A stretch of 64,000 nucleotides of DNA from Chitinophaga hostae. Lineage in GTDB: Bacteria > Bacteroidota > Bacteroidia > Chitinophagales > Chitinophagaceae. Positions within the stretch are counted from its first letter, which is position 1, and every line of letters starts with the position of its first letter. A program made the translations under genes and the position numbers. Positions 9,243-16,264 of this stretch are shown in pieces. Below the pieces are notes generated by a model. That model was not told the DNA's origin and searched no databases. It worked only from the letters and a program-made list of their open reading frames with translations. The stretch is taken from positions 140,795-204,794 of the forward strand of contig NZ_JAGTXB010000013.1 of assembly GCF_018224885.1 (NCBI RefSeq), read 5' to 3'.

Positions 9243-9755
9243 ATGGCAGAAGAAATTTATGGTATCGATAAAGATCATGCACATCCCAGGGCAACCGAAC
9301 TGATTCCGGAAGATTTTTTCTGGGATTGTATGGATGAACTGGCGCCTTTTGGCTCCGAGGAAGGAGATGTTGCGCTGGCCGATTTCCGCGAATGGCGGAG
9401 ATTCAACCGGACTACACCGCTGATGGAGTACCTGAAATCTGTGGTCGAGTCGCTGGGGAATATGAGATTTGAAGACTACAATGAAGAGCTGCTTGACAGG
9501 GATCAGATGAAATGTCAACTGGAAGACCCCTCATTTAATCACGACTACTACATCTTTGCCCTGGATACAACTATTATCGCGGCAGGATTTGGACAACTGG
9601 TGGATGAAGGAACCATAGATGCAGCCATCAGACCTGTGGTCAGCATCGCGCTTGAACGGCAAATTGCCTGGTCGTTGTTATCAGAAAGCTGCTCCTATGC
9701 AGAACAGCATATCGGTTATCTGAATATCATGCAACGCGCACTGGAAGAAATATAA
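9243..9755 (+). CDS. Hypothetical acidic protein
   Basis: 170-residue soluble protein with no signal peptide or membrane segment that I can see; family not recognised. Visible features are ELIPEDFFWDCMDELAPFGSEEGDVALADFREWRR near the start, a YIFALDTTIIAAGFGQLVDEGTID segment, and a helical C-terminus. Start at 9243 is preferred over an in-frame ATG at 9216 because AAAGGATAG stands just before it and the earlier start would overlap the upstream gene. The 11-base spacing suggests co-transcription with the DUF4240 gene. Its position beside a toxin-antitoxin locus hints at an accessory role, but nothing in the sequence proves one. Confidence 0.7.
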   Translation: MAEEIYGIDKDHAHPRATELIPEDFFWDCMDELAPFGSEEGDVALADFREWRRFNRTTPLMEYLKSVVESLGNMRFEDYNEELLDRDQMKCQLEDPSFNHDYYIFALDTTIIAAGFGQLVDEGTIDAAIRPVVSIALERQIAWSLLSESCSYAEQHIGYLNIMQRALEEI

Positions 9756-9904
9756 AAGTGTGCATTAGTTTTCTCAAATGATGTCGGAATTCCTCTTTGA
9801 TCAATATTAAAGCAGCACATAGAATATAGCTGCATGTTTGTTTCCCGCATCTCCGTATACGCCCGATTCTTTATTACTATTAAGCTGAAGGAAAGTTTAT
9901 TTTC

Positions 9905-9914
9905 AAGTTAAAAT
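9905..9914 (+). promoter_or_regulatory. Upstream operator half-site (AAGTTAAAAT)
   Basis: AAGTTAAAAT repeats exactly one arm of the palindrome at 9945-9968, 53 bases upstream of it and in the same orientation. Paired sites of this sort are common where an antitoxin or toxin-antitoxin complex represses its own promoter. Assignment to the adjacent antitoxin is inferred. Confidence 0.5.
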
Positions 9915-9944
9915 TCACATGATGTAAATGAAGGTAAACCTGCC

Positions 9945-9968
9945 TATTTTAACTTTTAAGTTAAAATA
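9945..9968. promoter_or_regulatory. Palindromic operator of the TAC module
   Basis: Perfect inverted repeat with 11-base arms (TATTTTAACTT / AAGTTAAAATA) and a 2-base centre. It ends 14 bases before the -7 box and so covers the -33 region. An HTH antitoxin binding here would block RNA polymerase. The palindrome is directly visible; the repressor assignment is inferred from position. Confidence 0.7.
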
Positions 9969-9982
9969 AGGCGGATTCTAAT

Positions 9983-9990
9983 TATCTTTG
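9983..9990 (+). promoter_or_regulatory. -7 box (TATCTTTG) of the TAC promoter
   Basis: Exact match to the Bacteroidota -7 consensus TAnnTTTG, 16 bases before the GTG start at 10006. Transcription would begin only about 10 bases before the start codon, giving a very short leader. No clear -33 TTTG is present; the operator occupies that position. Confidence 0.6.
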
Positions 9991-10005
9991 TAAAGCAGGC
10001 AATAA

Positions 10006-10506
10006 GTGAATTACGAAATAGTAGAACTGGAAAATTTATCAGGTAGCCAGGCAACCATCTATTCTGTGATAATGGAAAATGATGAGGTTACCCTCTTTGA
10101 TCATTTCATACTTGAAAATAGTGCCACAAACAGAGATGAAGTGAAATTTATTTTGGGAAGATTACTGGAAATAGGAGAGAACACCGGGGCCAGAGATATT
10201 TTCTTTAAACACAATGAAGGGAAACCTGGTGATGGCGTTTGTGCTTTATATGATCTTCCGGACAGTCAACTTCGTCTGTATTGTATAAGATATGGTAACT
10301 CAGCAGTGCTGCTGGGTGGAGGAGGCCCTAAATCGCGCAAAATAAGATCCTGGCAGGAAGATCTCAAACTCTCCAGGGAAGCCACTAATATGATAAGAAT
10401 TTCAAAGGATATATTAGAGAGAATGTTGGATGGTGAGATAAGATGGTCCGGAGATGGTATGCAATTATTAGGAAACTTAATTTTTTCAAATGATGATGAA
10501 GCATAA
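10006..10506 (+). CDS. Putative RelE/HigB-like toxin of a TAC module
   Basis: 166-residue protein starting at GTG. The first 55 residues (YEIVELENLSGSQATIYSV...) have no family I can name. The rest follows the RelE/HigB plan: GARDIFFKHNEGKPGDGVCALYD, then strands RLYCIRYGNSAVLLGGGGPKSRK (residues 90-112) and a helical end with ISKDILERMLDGEIRW. That resembles ribosome-dependent mRNA interferases, in which a basic strand pair leads to a KT/K-rich helix. The gene overlaps the next by 17 bases and shares its promoter, the usual toxin-first HigBA order. Codon use is AT-richer than in flanking genes, suggesting acquisition. It is longer than typical HigB (about 90-120 residues), so the toxin call is probable rather than certain. 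Confidence 0.68.
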   Translation: MNYEIVELENLSGSQATIYSVIMENDEVTLFDHFILENSATNRDEVKFILGRLLEIGENTGARDIFFKHNEGKPGDGVCALYDLPDSQLRLYCIRYGNSAVLLGGGGPKSRKIRSWQEDLKLSREATNMIRISKDILERMLDGEIRWSGDGMQLLGNLIFSNDDEA

Positions 10507-10966
10507 AAAATCAGCAAGAAAATATAATAGTGCACCTGCTGGTAATTTGTTAGGAGAAATTAGCGCCCTGGAGGCAATGCAGTTAAAAACTAAAATGTCT
10601 TTGGCAGCTCGCCTGGATGACCTCCTTAAAGCAAAAGGCTTAGGGAAAAGTGAATTTGCGGAAATTGTAAAAAAGAATCCATCTGAAATTACGAAATGGT
10701 TAAGCGGAACACAAAACTTTACGCTTGATATTTTAGTTGAAATAGCGGTAGCCTTAGGTGTTCCGGTTACCGAATTATTTGTGGAGAAAAAAGCAGATCG
10801 GATAAATTGGATTCATCTTTCTGTAAACGTTAAAGAAGTGGAACAAAGCATTCAGTATAAAACACCTTCATACATTGTAGAGAGTGTTCATGAGCGTTGC
10901 TGGCATAATGAACAGGAAGTCCATCCATCCCACGTTGTATTTACTGATAAATTATGTCAAAAATAA
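10490..10966 (+). CDS. HTH (XRE/HigA-type) antitoxin with C-terminal chaperone-addiction-like extension
   Basis: 158-residue DNA-binding protein. A basic, disordered-looking N-terminus (1-36) leads into an XRE helix-turn-helix at about 37-96 (LAARLDDLLKAKGLGKSEFAEI, ...PSEITKWLSGTQNFTLDILVEIAVALGV). After LFVEKK comes an extension of about 58 residues beginning DRINWIHLSVNV. In characterised TAC systems such as Mycobacterium tuberculosis HigA1, a C-terminal tail with a W-containing segment is recognised by the SecB-like chaperone; this tail fits that role. Three ATGs in a row (10490, 10493, 10496) make the exact start uncertain. It overlaps the toxin by 17 bases and the chaperone gene by 13 bases, pointing to coupled translation. 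Confidence 0.85.
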   Translation: MMMKHKKSARKYNSAPAGNLLGEISALEAMQLKTKMSLAARLDDLLKAKGLGKSEFAEIVKKNPSEITKWLSGTQNFTLDILVEIAVALGVPVTELFVEKKADRINWIHLSVNVKEVEQSIQYKTPSYIVESVHERCWHNEQEVHPSHVVFTDKLCQK

Positions 10967-11385
10967 AACAGGCCAAACATTTTTCTGAATTAAAGTTGGA
11001 AGCAATTGAATTGCTGGGCAATTCATTGCATTTGCCCGGTTCTGATATATCATTGAATAGTTTTCATTTCAATATTGATATTGATAATAAAGCAGATCAT
11101 GATAGTATGCGGTTGTTTGCAATTATCAGTATTGAAATATTAAGTGAAGATAAAAACCATATTTTAGGAGCGGTCGCACTCAGCTGTATTTACACAATAA
11201 ATAATTTTGATGAACTTGTAAAGAATGATTCAGGACAGATCACGGGTATGCCCAAAAAGTTGATAGAAAAAATAAATGCTATTTCCTTAGCCACTACCAG
11301 AGGCGTTATGTTTTCCATCTTCAAAGGAACATTTTTACATAATGCCTTGTTACCAATTATTGATGCTCAAACAATTCCAGCCTGA
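10954..11385 (+). CDS. SecB-like chaperone of the TAC module
   Basis: 143-residue cytosolic protein. The C-terminal third, KINAISLATTRGVMFSIFKGTFLHNALLPIID, follows the SecB pattern in which a helix with TTRG (residues 114-117) leads to a conserved L-x-P segment; the middle holds alternating strands (FHFNIDIDN, MRLFAIISIEIL, GAVALSCIYTI) like the SecB beta-sheet. It lacks the acidic N-terminus of housekeeping SecB. It overlaps the antitoxin gene by 13 bases, which argues that it serves the antitoxin rather than general export. In known TACs the chaperone folds and protects the antitoxin. Housekeeping SecB is generally absent from Bacteroidota, which strengthens the dedicated-chaperone reading. 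Confidence 0.78.
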   Translation: MSKIKQAKHFSELKLEAIELLGNSLHLPGSDISLNSFHFNIDIDNKADHDSMRLFAIISIEILSEDKNHILGAVALSCIYTINNFDELVKNDSGQITGMPKKLIEKINAISLATTRGVMFSIFKGTFLHNALLPIIDAQTIPA

Positions 11386-11388
11386 CAC

Positions 11389-11754
11389 ATGATCACACTC
11401 AATGATAAAACATACACCTGCCCGGTCGATGTTACACTGGGCTTTATTGGTGGTAAATGGAAACTGCTGATCCTTTTTCACCTGCATTATTTCACAAAAA
11501 AAAGCTACGCGGAAATCAGGGATAACCTACCCGGTATCTCAGAAAAAATGCTGAGTCAGCAATTGAAAGAATTGGAAAGGGACAGGTTGATCGAAAAACA
11601 GGTCATCTCGAAAAAGCCCTACAGGGTTGAATATAGTCTCACCACAGAAGGGAAATCTCTTTCTCCGCTGTATGAGTTTGCCAGCAAATGGGGAATAGCT
11701 TACCTGGAAAAGCATGGTATCGACTATATCCGGGATCAACATTTATATAAATAA
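11389..11754 (+). CDS. HxlR-family winged-helix transcriptional regulator
   Basis: 121-residue DNA-binding protein with the HxlR hallmarks: the CPVDVTLGFIGGKWKLLILFHL opening (Cys near residue 11), YAEIRDNLPGISEKMLSQQLKELERDRLIEK recognition helix, and PYRVEYSLTTEGKSLSPL wing. HxlR proteins often sense redox or reactive aldehydes through the N-terminal Cys and control a neighbouring oxidoreductase. It starts 3 bases after the SecB-like gene, so it may be read from the TAC promoter. It converges on an oxidoreductase gene whose stop lies 5 bases away. Confidence 0.93.
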   Translation: MITLNDKTYTCPVDVTLGFIGGKWKLLILFHLHYFTKKSYAEIRDNLPGISEKMLSQQLKELERDRLIEKQVISKKPYRVEYSLTTEGKSLSPLYEFASKWGIAYLEKHGIDYIRDQHLYK

Positions 11755-11758
11755 CTGC

Positions 11759-12832
11759 CTAATGATGCGCTGCCGTAATAATTTCCCGCTCCACGCCCGG
11801 CAGTTCCATAACAAATGCAGCACCATAGGCAGTACCCGGTGTTTGATAACCCGGTTTCCACTGATCGTTAAAGATCTTTTGCGCTATCAGCAAACAGCTG
11901 TGCATGGTAACGGTATAACCATCCGGACAACTTAATTTTACGGTCGCTTTTCTCCCGGCGGTATTATATACCTGCCCCCATACCAGGCTGTAAGCCTCGC
12001 TGCGCATGGCGTCGGTAGGACCCGCCGGCCGCCGGTCAATTTTCTTTTTGATAAAATTCCGCATCAGCGGCGTACGCAACAACCAGTTGAATAAACCCTG
12101 TAATTTTAACAGGCGGTATATGTTGATGGAAATGGCCGTGTAAGAAGTGATATTAGGGATACGGGTACTGAAATAGGCGGTAGACACATCTCCCCATGGA
12201 ATGCTCATCGTAAAAAGTTTTTTGGAGCCAAAGTCAATCCATCTGCCCTGATGCCCCAGCGGTGCATGGAGAATACGGCCTCCTCTTCTAACAGCACCGC
12301 CTTCACCCAGTTTATACGCCATCGACATCGCTGTACCATGTGAAACGCCGGCTCCCGATGCGGCAAATGCTAACTTCAGATCGCTGGCATCAGGCATCAA
12401 TGTTTTTAATAACACCGCTATGCAATCCGTTGGCACCACATCAAAACCTGCTCCCGGTAACACCATAATACCAGCCTCTCTGGCGGCCTGGTCGTATTCC
12501 CGCAGCATTTCAAAAACGCCGATATCACCGTTGATATCCAGGTAATGGGCGCCAGCCTGTATACAGGCCTCTACCATAGGCCGGGCGGTTAAATGAAATG
12601 GACCGGCGGCGTGGATCACAAACTTTACTTCCTTTAATGCCTGTATAAGCGCAGTAGTGTCGTCCAGGGAAATTACCTTGTAAGGCAGTTCCAGCCTGTT
12701 CGACAGCTCCTTTAACGGAGCTTCTCTTCTGCCCGCAAGAATAGGTTGAAGATCATATTGCGCTGCATACCTGGCGATCAGTTCGCCGGTGTACCCGTTA
12801 GCGCCGTAAAGCAGGAAGGAGTTTTGTTGCAT
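11759..12832 (-). CDS. Saccharopine dehydrogenase-like NAD(P)-binding oxidoreductase
   Basis: 357-residue soluble enzyme of the saccharopine dehydrogenase / trans-acting enoyl reductase group. The N-terminus has a Rossmann fold with FLLYGANGYTGELIARYAAQ (glycine-rich GxNGYTG), then LAGRREAPLKELSNRL. Further hallmarks are VIHAAGPFHLTARPMVEACIQAGAHYLDINGD and MVLPGAGFDVVPTDCIA. The physiological substrate cannot be told from sequence. It is convergent with the HxlR gene, a frequent regulator of such oxidoreductases, with 4 bases between the two stops. Confidence 0.85.
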   Translation of the reverse strand: MQQNSFLLYGANGYTGELIARYAAQYDLQPILAGRREAPLKELSNRLELPYKVISLDDTTALIQALKEVKFVIHAAGPFHLTARPMVEACIQAGAHYLDINGDIGVFEMLREYDQAAREAGIMVLPGAGFDVVPTDCIAVLLKTLMPDASDLKLAFAASGAGVSHGTAMSMAYKLGEGGAVRRGGRILHAPLGHQGRWIDFGSKKLFTMSIPWGDVSTAYFSTRIPNITSYTAISINIYRLLKLQGLFNWLLRTPLMRNFIKKKIDRRPAGPTDAMRSEAYSLVWGQVYNTAGRKATVKLSCPDGYTVTMHSCLLIAQKIFNDQWKPGYQTPGTAYGAAFVMELPGVEREIITAAHH

Positions 12833-12994
12833 CCCGGAAAATACGAAGAAACCACGTGTAATGAACGGTTGGCTGAAATAAAGTATTTTCCGGAAGATGA
12901 TAAGCAGGTACAGGCCTTTCTTTTCTGCAAATGAAATCCTATTTTGTATTAAACCTGTATACGCAATTATAAACCTGTAATTAAAACCCGCATT

Positions 12995-13693
12995 ATGAAA
13001 ATGCTATCTGTATGCTTTGCGCTGCTGCTTTCCTGCCTGGGAGTGCTGAAAGCGGAAGAATCACCTGTCGGCGCCTGGAAGTCAGTATCGGGAGATGTTA
13101 CCTCCGTATTGCTGATCACGCCTACCTGGTTTACTGTTACCAATTACGAGGAGAAAAGTTTTATCGACAGCTATGGCGGCACCTGGAAGCAGGGCCGCGC
13201 CGGAGAAAGTAACATCACCATCTATTTCAATACAGCCAACCCTTCACAGGCGGGGCAAAACGCCAATGTACCGGTAACCATCGAAAATGGCCGCCTGGTA
13301 ACCAGCAACCCCGGTGGTGGCAAACAGGAGTGGACCCGCATCGATGACGGCGCCGGCGCCCTCGCCGGTAACTGGCGCATCACCTCCCGGGAAACAGATG
13401 GTAAAATGAATCCTATTCCCTTAGGAGCACGGAGAACATTGAAAATCCTGACCGGCACCCGCTTTCAATGGGTCGCTATCAACGTTGACTCCGGCGAATT
13501 TTTTGGCTCCGGCGGCGGTACCTATACTTTTGAAAATGGTACCTACACGGAAAAAATCGAATTTTTCTCCCGTGATAACTCAAGAGTAGGCGCGGTACTT
13601 TCTTTTAAAGGCGCGGTTAACGGCAATGACTGGGATCACAGCGGACTTAGCTCCAAGGGCGATCCCATCCATGAAGTATGGAGCAAGGAATAA
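12995..13693 (+). CDS. Secreted lipocalin-like protein with two related domains
   Basis: 232 residues with a signal peptide (MKMLSVCFALLLSCLGVLKA, cleaved about residue 20) and no lipobox, so probably periplasmic or exported. Two similar beta-rich halves each begin with a G-x-W signature: PVGAWKSVSGDVTS (about 25) and LAGNWRITSRETDG (about 123), and each contains GGTWKQG or GGGTYTFENGTYTE, as in lipocalin-like small-molecule binders common in Bacteroidota. The function is unknown. It is followed by a palindromic hairpin shared with the convergent gamma-glutamyltransferase gene. Confidence 0.8.
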   Translation: MKMLSVCFALLLSCLGVLKAEESPVGAWKSVSGDVTSVLLITPTWFTVTNYEEKSFIDSYGGTWKQGRAGESNITIYFNTANPSQAGQNANVPVTIENGRLVTSNPGGGKQEWTRIDDGAGALAGNWRITSRETDGKMNPIPLGARRTLKILTGTRFQWVAINVDSGEFFGSGGGTYTFENGTYTEKIEFFSRDNSRVGAVLSFKGAVNGNDWDHSGLSSKGDPIHEVWSKE

Positions 13694-13705
13694 AAAAAGA
13701 ATTAG

Positions 13706-13763
13706 GAATTAGGAATTACGGATAGTCAGGAAGATCTTCCCGATTATCCGTAATTCCTAATTC
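13706..13763. terminator. Long palindrome built from GAATTAN heptads, likely bidirectional terminator
   Basis: A 58-bp near-perfect palindrome: arms 13706-13727 and 13742-13763 (one mismatch), centre holding a second small palindrome GGAAGATCTTCC. The left arm consists of period-7 units (GAATTAG at 13699 and 13706, GAATTAC at 13713) and the right arm carries their inverse (GTAATTC, CTAATTC). It lies between the stops of two convergent genes. Confidence 0.75.
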
Positions 13764-13768
13764 TTTCA

Positions 13769-15739
13769 TCACCACCCTATGCCGTAATCCTCTCCATGAT
13801 TACTGCTGCCACCCCATAAACTACCATGTGCCCGGTCTATAAAAATCGCATTTACAGGCCCGCTGGTACGATCGCCAAAGCTGAGATGGTAACCCATTTG
13901 CTCCAGCGCTTTGCGCGTTTTTTCACTGGTATTATTGTTCAGAAGAATGCTTCCCGGACGGGGTTCCCGGTCTTTAATAGTAGTGCCGCCCAGCGATAAC
14001 CACAACTGGTTGGTATTAATGTTAGCCGCTTCAGTGGCCTGTTGTACCGTCATTCCGAACTCCACCACATCCAGGAAAAATTGTAACAGGTTCTGATCCT
14101 GGGTATCGCCACCCTGTACGCCGAAGCAAAGAAAAGGTTTACCTTCTTTCAGGGCAAGGGAGGGGGTAAGTGTCACCCGGGGCCTTTTACCCGGAGCAAT
14201 TACATTGAACGGACACAGTGCCGAATCCAAAACAAAGCTTTGCGCGCGCTGGCTCATGCCTACACCGGTTTTACCGGCAATGCAGGCCGGCAGCCATCCT
14301 CCGCTGGGTGTAATAGATACTACCCATCCTTCTTTATCAGCCGCTTCCACGCTGGTGGTTCCTCTCCACAAACGGTCCATGTAGGCACTGTCTGTTGTAT
14401 TGGAGGCATATATATGATCAGGGTCCGGGGCCGTCTGCAAAGAAGCCAGGTGTGTTTGTTCTGCAGCGTGTTCGCGGAAAGTAGTGGCATCGTGTTTCGG
14501 CACAAATCCTCCGGGCTTACGGCCGCTGGTAGTATCTGTCAATAGCCCGCGCTCTTTTAGTAAATGGAGGTACGGATTTGTTTTCCCTATATAAGGATAC
14601 GGATCACCGGGACCGGCGCCGGCATCGTTTTGTGCCGTATTGATCTGTTGTGCCCTGGCTTTTGCATAGTCCTTATTCAGCAATCCCTTTATAGCCGGAT
14701 TGGTATTAAAGGCGGGATCTCCATAATAGAAATCACGGTCGGCAAAAGTGAGGTTCATCGTTTGATACAGCGTATGGATGTATTCGGTGGAATTATATCC
14801 CATCGCCTTCAGGTCAAAATTTTCAAGGATATTAAGACTTTGCAGCAGCATTGGCCCCTGCGTCCATTCCTGGAGCTTATATACTTCTATGCCTTTATAA
14901 TTTATATGCAGTGGCTCTTCTTCTACGGGTTTCCACCTGGCCAGGTCTTCCAGGGTAATTAATCCACCCTGTTCCTGGCAGCCACGTACAAATTCCCGGG
15001 CAATATCACCTTTGTAAAAACGGTCGTAAGCGGCCATAATTGCCTCTTTACGGCTCTTGTGCTTACGGAGTGCGTCTTGCTCTGCTTCCACCATTTTCGT
15101 GAGCGTGGCCAGCAGGTCTTTCTGCACAAAAATTTCACCCGCTTCCGGCGCTTCTCTTTTTTGGCCGGGATGTGTCAGGAAAACAGCCTTACTGTAAGGC
15201 CATTCTTTAATATATTTTTTGCCGCGTTCAATGCTGTTGGCGGTTTGTGCTTCTATCGGGTAACCGGCGGCCATTTCCATGGCCGGGGCCAGCACTTCCT
15301 TTAAAGAAAGCGTGCCATATGCTGCCAGCATGTAACAAAGCCCTCCGGCGGTACCAGGTGTTACGGCCGCCAGCGGCCCATATTCCGGTGGGAAATCATA
15401 TCCTTTGCCTTTGTAAAAGGCAGGCGTGGCGCCGGTGGGCGCTACACCCAATGCGTTGATGGCAATTACTTTCCCGTTCTTCGGATTATAAATAAGGGCC
15501 TGCGTTTCACCGCCCCAACTCAGTACATCCCACATGGTACAGGTGGCTGCCAGCATAGCACAGGCGGCATCTACGGCATTGCCTCCCTTCTGGAAGGTCA
15601 TGGCGCCTGCCGTAGCCGCCAGCGGTTTGCCGGTAACGGCCATCCAGTTTTTGCCGTGCAGCGGCGGCTTCTGCGTTTGCTGAGCCTGTGTGCCGGAAAA
15701 AGCACCCGATAATAAGGCGAGGATAAGTAAGCGTTTCAT
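13769..15739 (-). CDS. Gamma-glutamyltransferase family protein (secreted)
   Basis: 656-residue N-terminal nucleophile hydrolase of the GGT family, which splits gamma-glutamyl bonds (glutathione, gamma-glutamyl peptides) or related acyl amides. A signal peptide (cleavage after GTQAQ, about residue 20) sends it to the periplasm. Visible family features: KGGNAVDAACAML, SWGGETQALIYN, AAVTPGTAGGLC, and the presumed self-cleavage and nucleophile site WRGTTSVEAADKEGWVVS (Thr461), with FGVQGGDTQDQ later. The family usually is about 550-600 residues; the extra length is a loop before the cleavage site (about 370-455). The catalytic context differs from the TTH of bacterial GgT, so substrate may differ. 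The DinB gene starts 9 bases upstream. Confidence 0.88.
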   Translation of the reverse strand: MKRLLILALLSGAFSGTQAQQTQKPPLHGKNWMAVTGKPLAATAGAMTFQKGGNAVDAACAMLAATCTMWDVLSWGGETQALIYNPKNGKVIAINALGVAPTGATPAFYKGKGYDFPPEYGPLAAVTPGTAGGLCYMLAAYGTLSLKEVLAPAMEMAAGYPIEAQTANSIERGKKYIKEWPYSKAVFLTHPGQKREAPEAGEIFVQKDLLATLTKMVEAEQDALRKHKSRKEAIMAAYDRFYKGDIAREFVRGCQEQGGLITLEDLARWKPVEEEPLHINYKGIEVYKLQEWTQGPMLLQSLNILENFDLKAMGYNSTEYIHTLYQTMNLTFADRDFYYGDPAFNTNPAIKGLLNKDYAKARAQQINTAQNDAGAGPGDPYPYIGKTNPYLHLLKERGLLTDTTSGRKPGGFVPKHDATTFREHAAEQTHLASLQTAPDPDHIYASNTTDSAYMDRLWRGTTSVEAADKEGWVVSITPSGGWLPACIAGKTGVGMSQRAQSFVLDSALCPFNVIAPGKRPRVTLTPSLALKEGKPFLCFGVQGGDTQDQNLLQFFLDVVEFGMTVQQATEAANINTNQLWLSLGGTTIKDREPRPGSILLNNNTSEKTRKALEQMGYHLSFGDRTSGPVNAIFIDRAHGSLWGGSSNHGEDYGIGW

Positions 15740-15748
15740 ACAACTAAT

Positions 15749-16237
15749 TTAAAGCATTATTTTAACCGTCGCGAGTAGCTGACCTGTATGCCGCATGGTA
15801 TGCTCGGCTGCATGGAATAGTAGTCCCAGCACGGTAGAAGGCAGTTGCTTCCTGCCTACTCCCCGGAATTCAGTGAGGGTCGCTTCCGGGGTAATGGATA
15901 ATTGCAGCAGTGCCTGGTGTACCTGTGCATTGAAGCGGTCGAGTAACCCGGGAAGCGTGTCTGTCGGTTTTCCTTCGTTGCCCAGGTAGGCCAGCTGTTC
16001 CGCCGTCAGCGCTTCCGCGCGGGCATAAGTCAGCAACCGGTCCAGCACCCCGCTGATATGCTGCAGGTGAAAGCCCGGCGAAGCCACGTTGGCAGGTCTT
16101 TCCCATAAACGCGCTTCCGGAAAATCCTGCATCAGGTCATTTACTTCCAGGTTAGCCTGCAACAAAGCATGGGCAACCGGCTGCAGTAACGGGGGGATAT
16201 TGTCTACCGGCCCGCTCATCCAATATTCAGTGGCCAT
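15749..16237 (-). CDS. DinB-family four-helix protein
   Basis: 162-residue cytosolic DinB/YfiT-type protein. The fold places three His on a metal site; here candidates are GFHLQHISGV (helix 2) and FHAAEHTMRHTGQLL (helix 4). Members include metal-dependent thiol transferases and many unassigned proteins induced by DNA damage. It lies between the GGT gene (9 bases downstream) and the Dabb gene (27 bases upstream), all on the minus strand, so the three could form one transcript. A thiol-related role beside GGT is tempting but unproven. Confidence 0.88.
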   Translation of the reverse strand: MATEYWMSGPVDNIPPLLQPVAHALLQANLEVNDLMQDFPEARLWERPANVASPGFHLQHISGVLDRLLTYARAEALTAEQLAYLGNEGKPTDTLPGLLDRFNAQVHQALLQLSITPEATLTEFRGVGRKQLPSTVLGLLFHAAEHTMRHTGQLLATVKIML

Positions 16238-16264
16238 TGTCTCTTCCTTTGAGTACCGGTGTTA

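Larger units (their letters stand above)
9756..10005. other. Regulatory gap upstream of the toxin-antitoxin-chaperone module
   Basis: AT-rich 250-base gap. It contains an isolated AAGTTAAAAT half-site at 9905-9914, a perfect 24-bp palindrome at 9945-9968, and a TATCTTTG -7 box at 9983-9990, all described as separate entries. The rest shows no gene or terminator. Confidence 0.6.

Noticed and set aside
10954..11385. Housekeeping SecB
   Set aside because: The gene overlaps an antitoxin gene and lacks the acidic N-terminus of export SecB, so a dedicated TAC chaperone is the better reading.
13699..13763. CRISPR or satellite array
   Set aside because: The units are only 7 bases long, few in number and arranged as an inverted pair; there are no spacers and no cas genes in the window.
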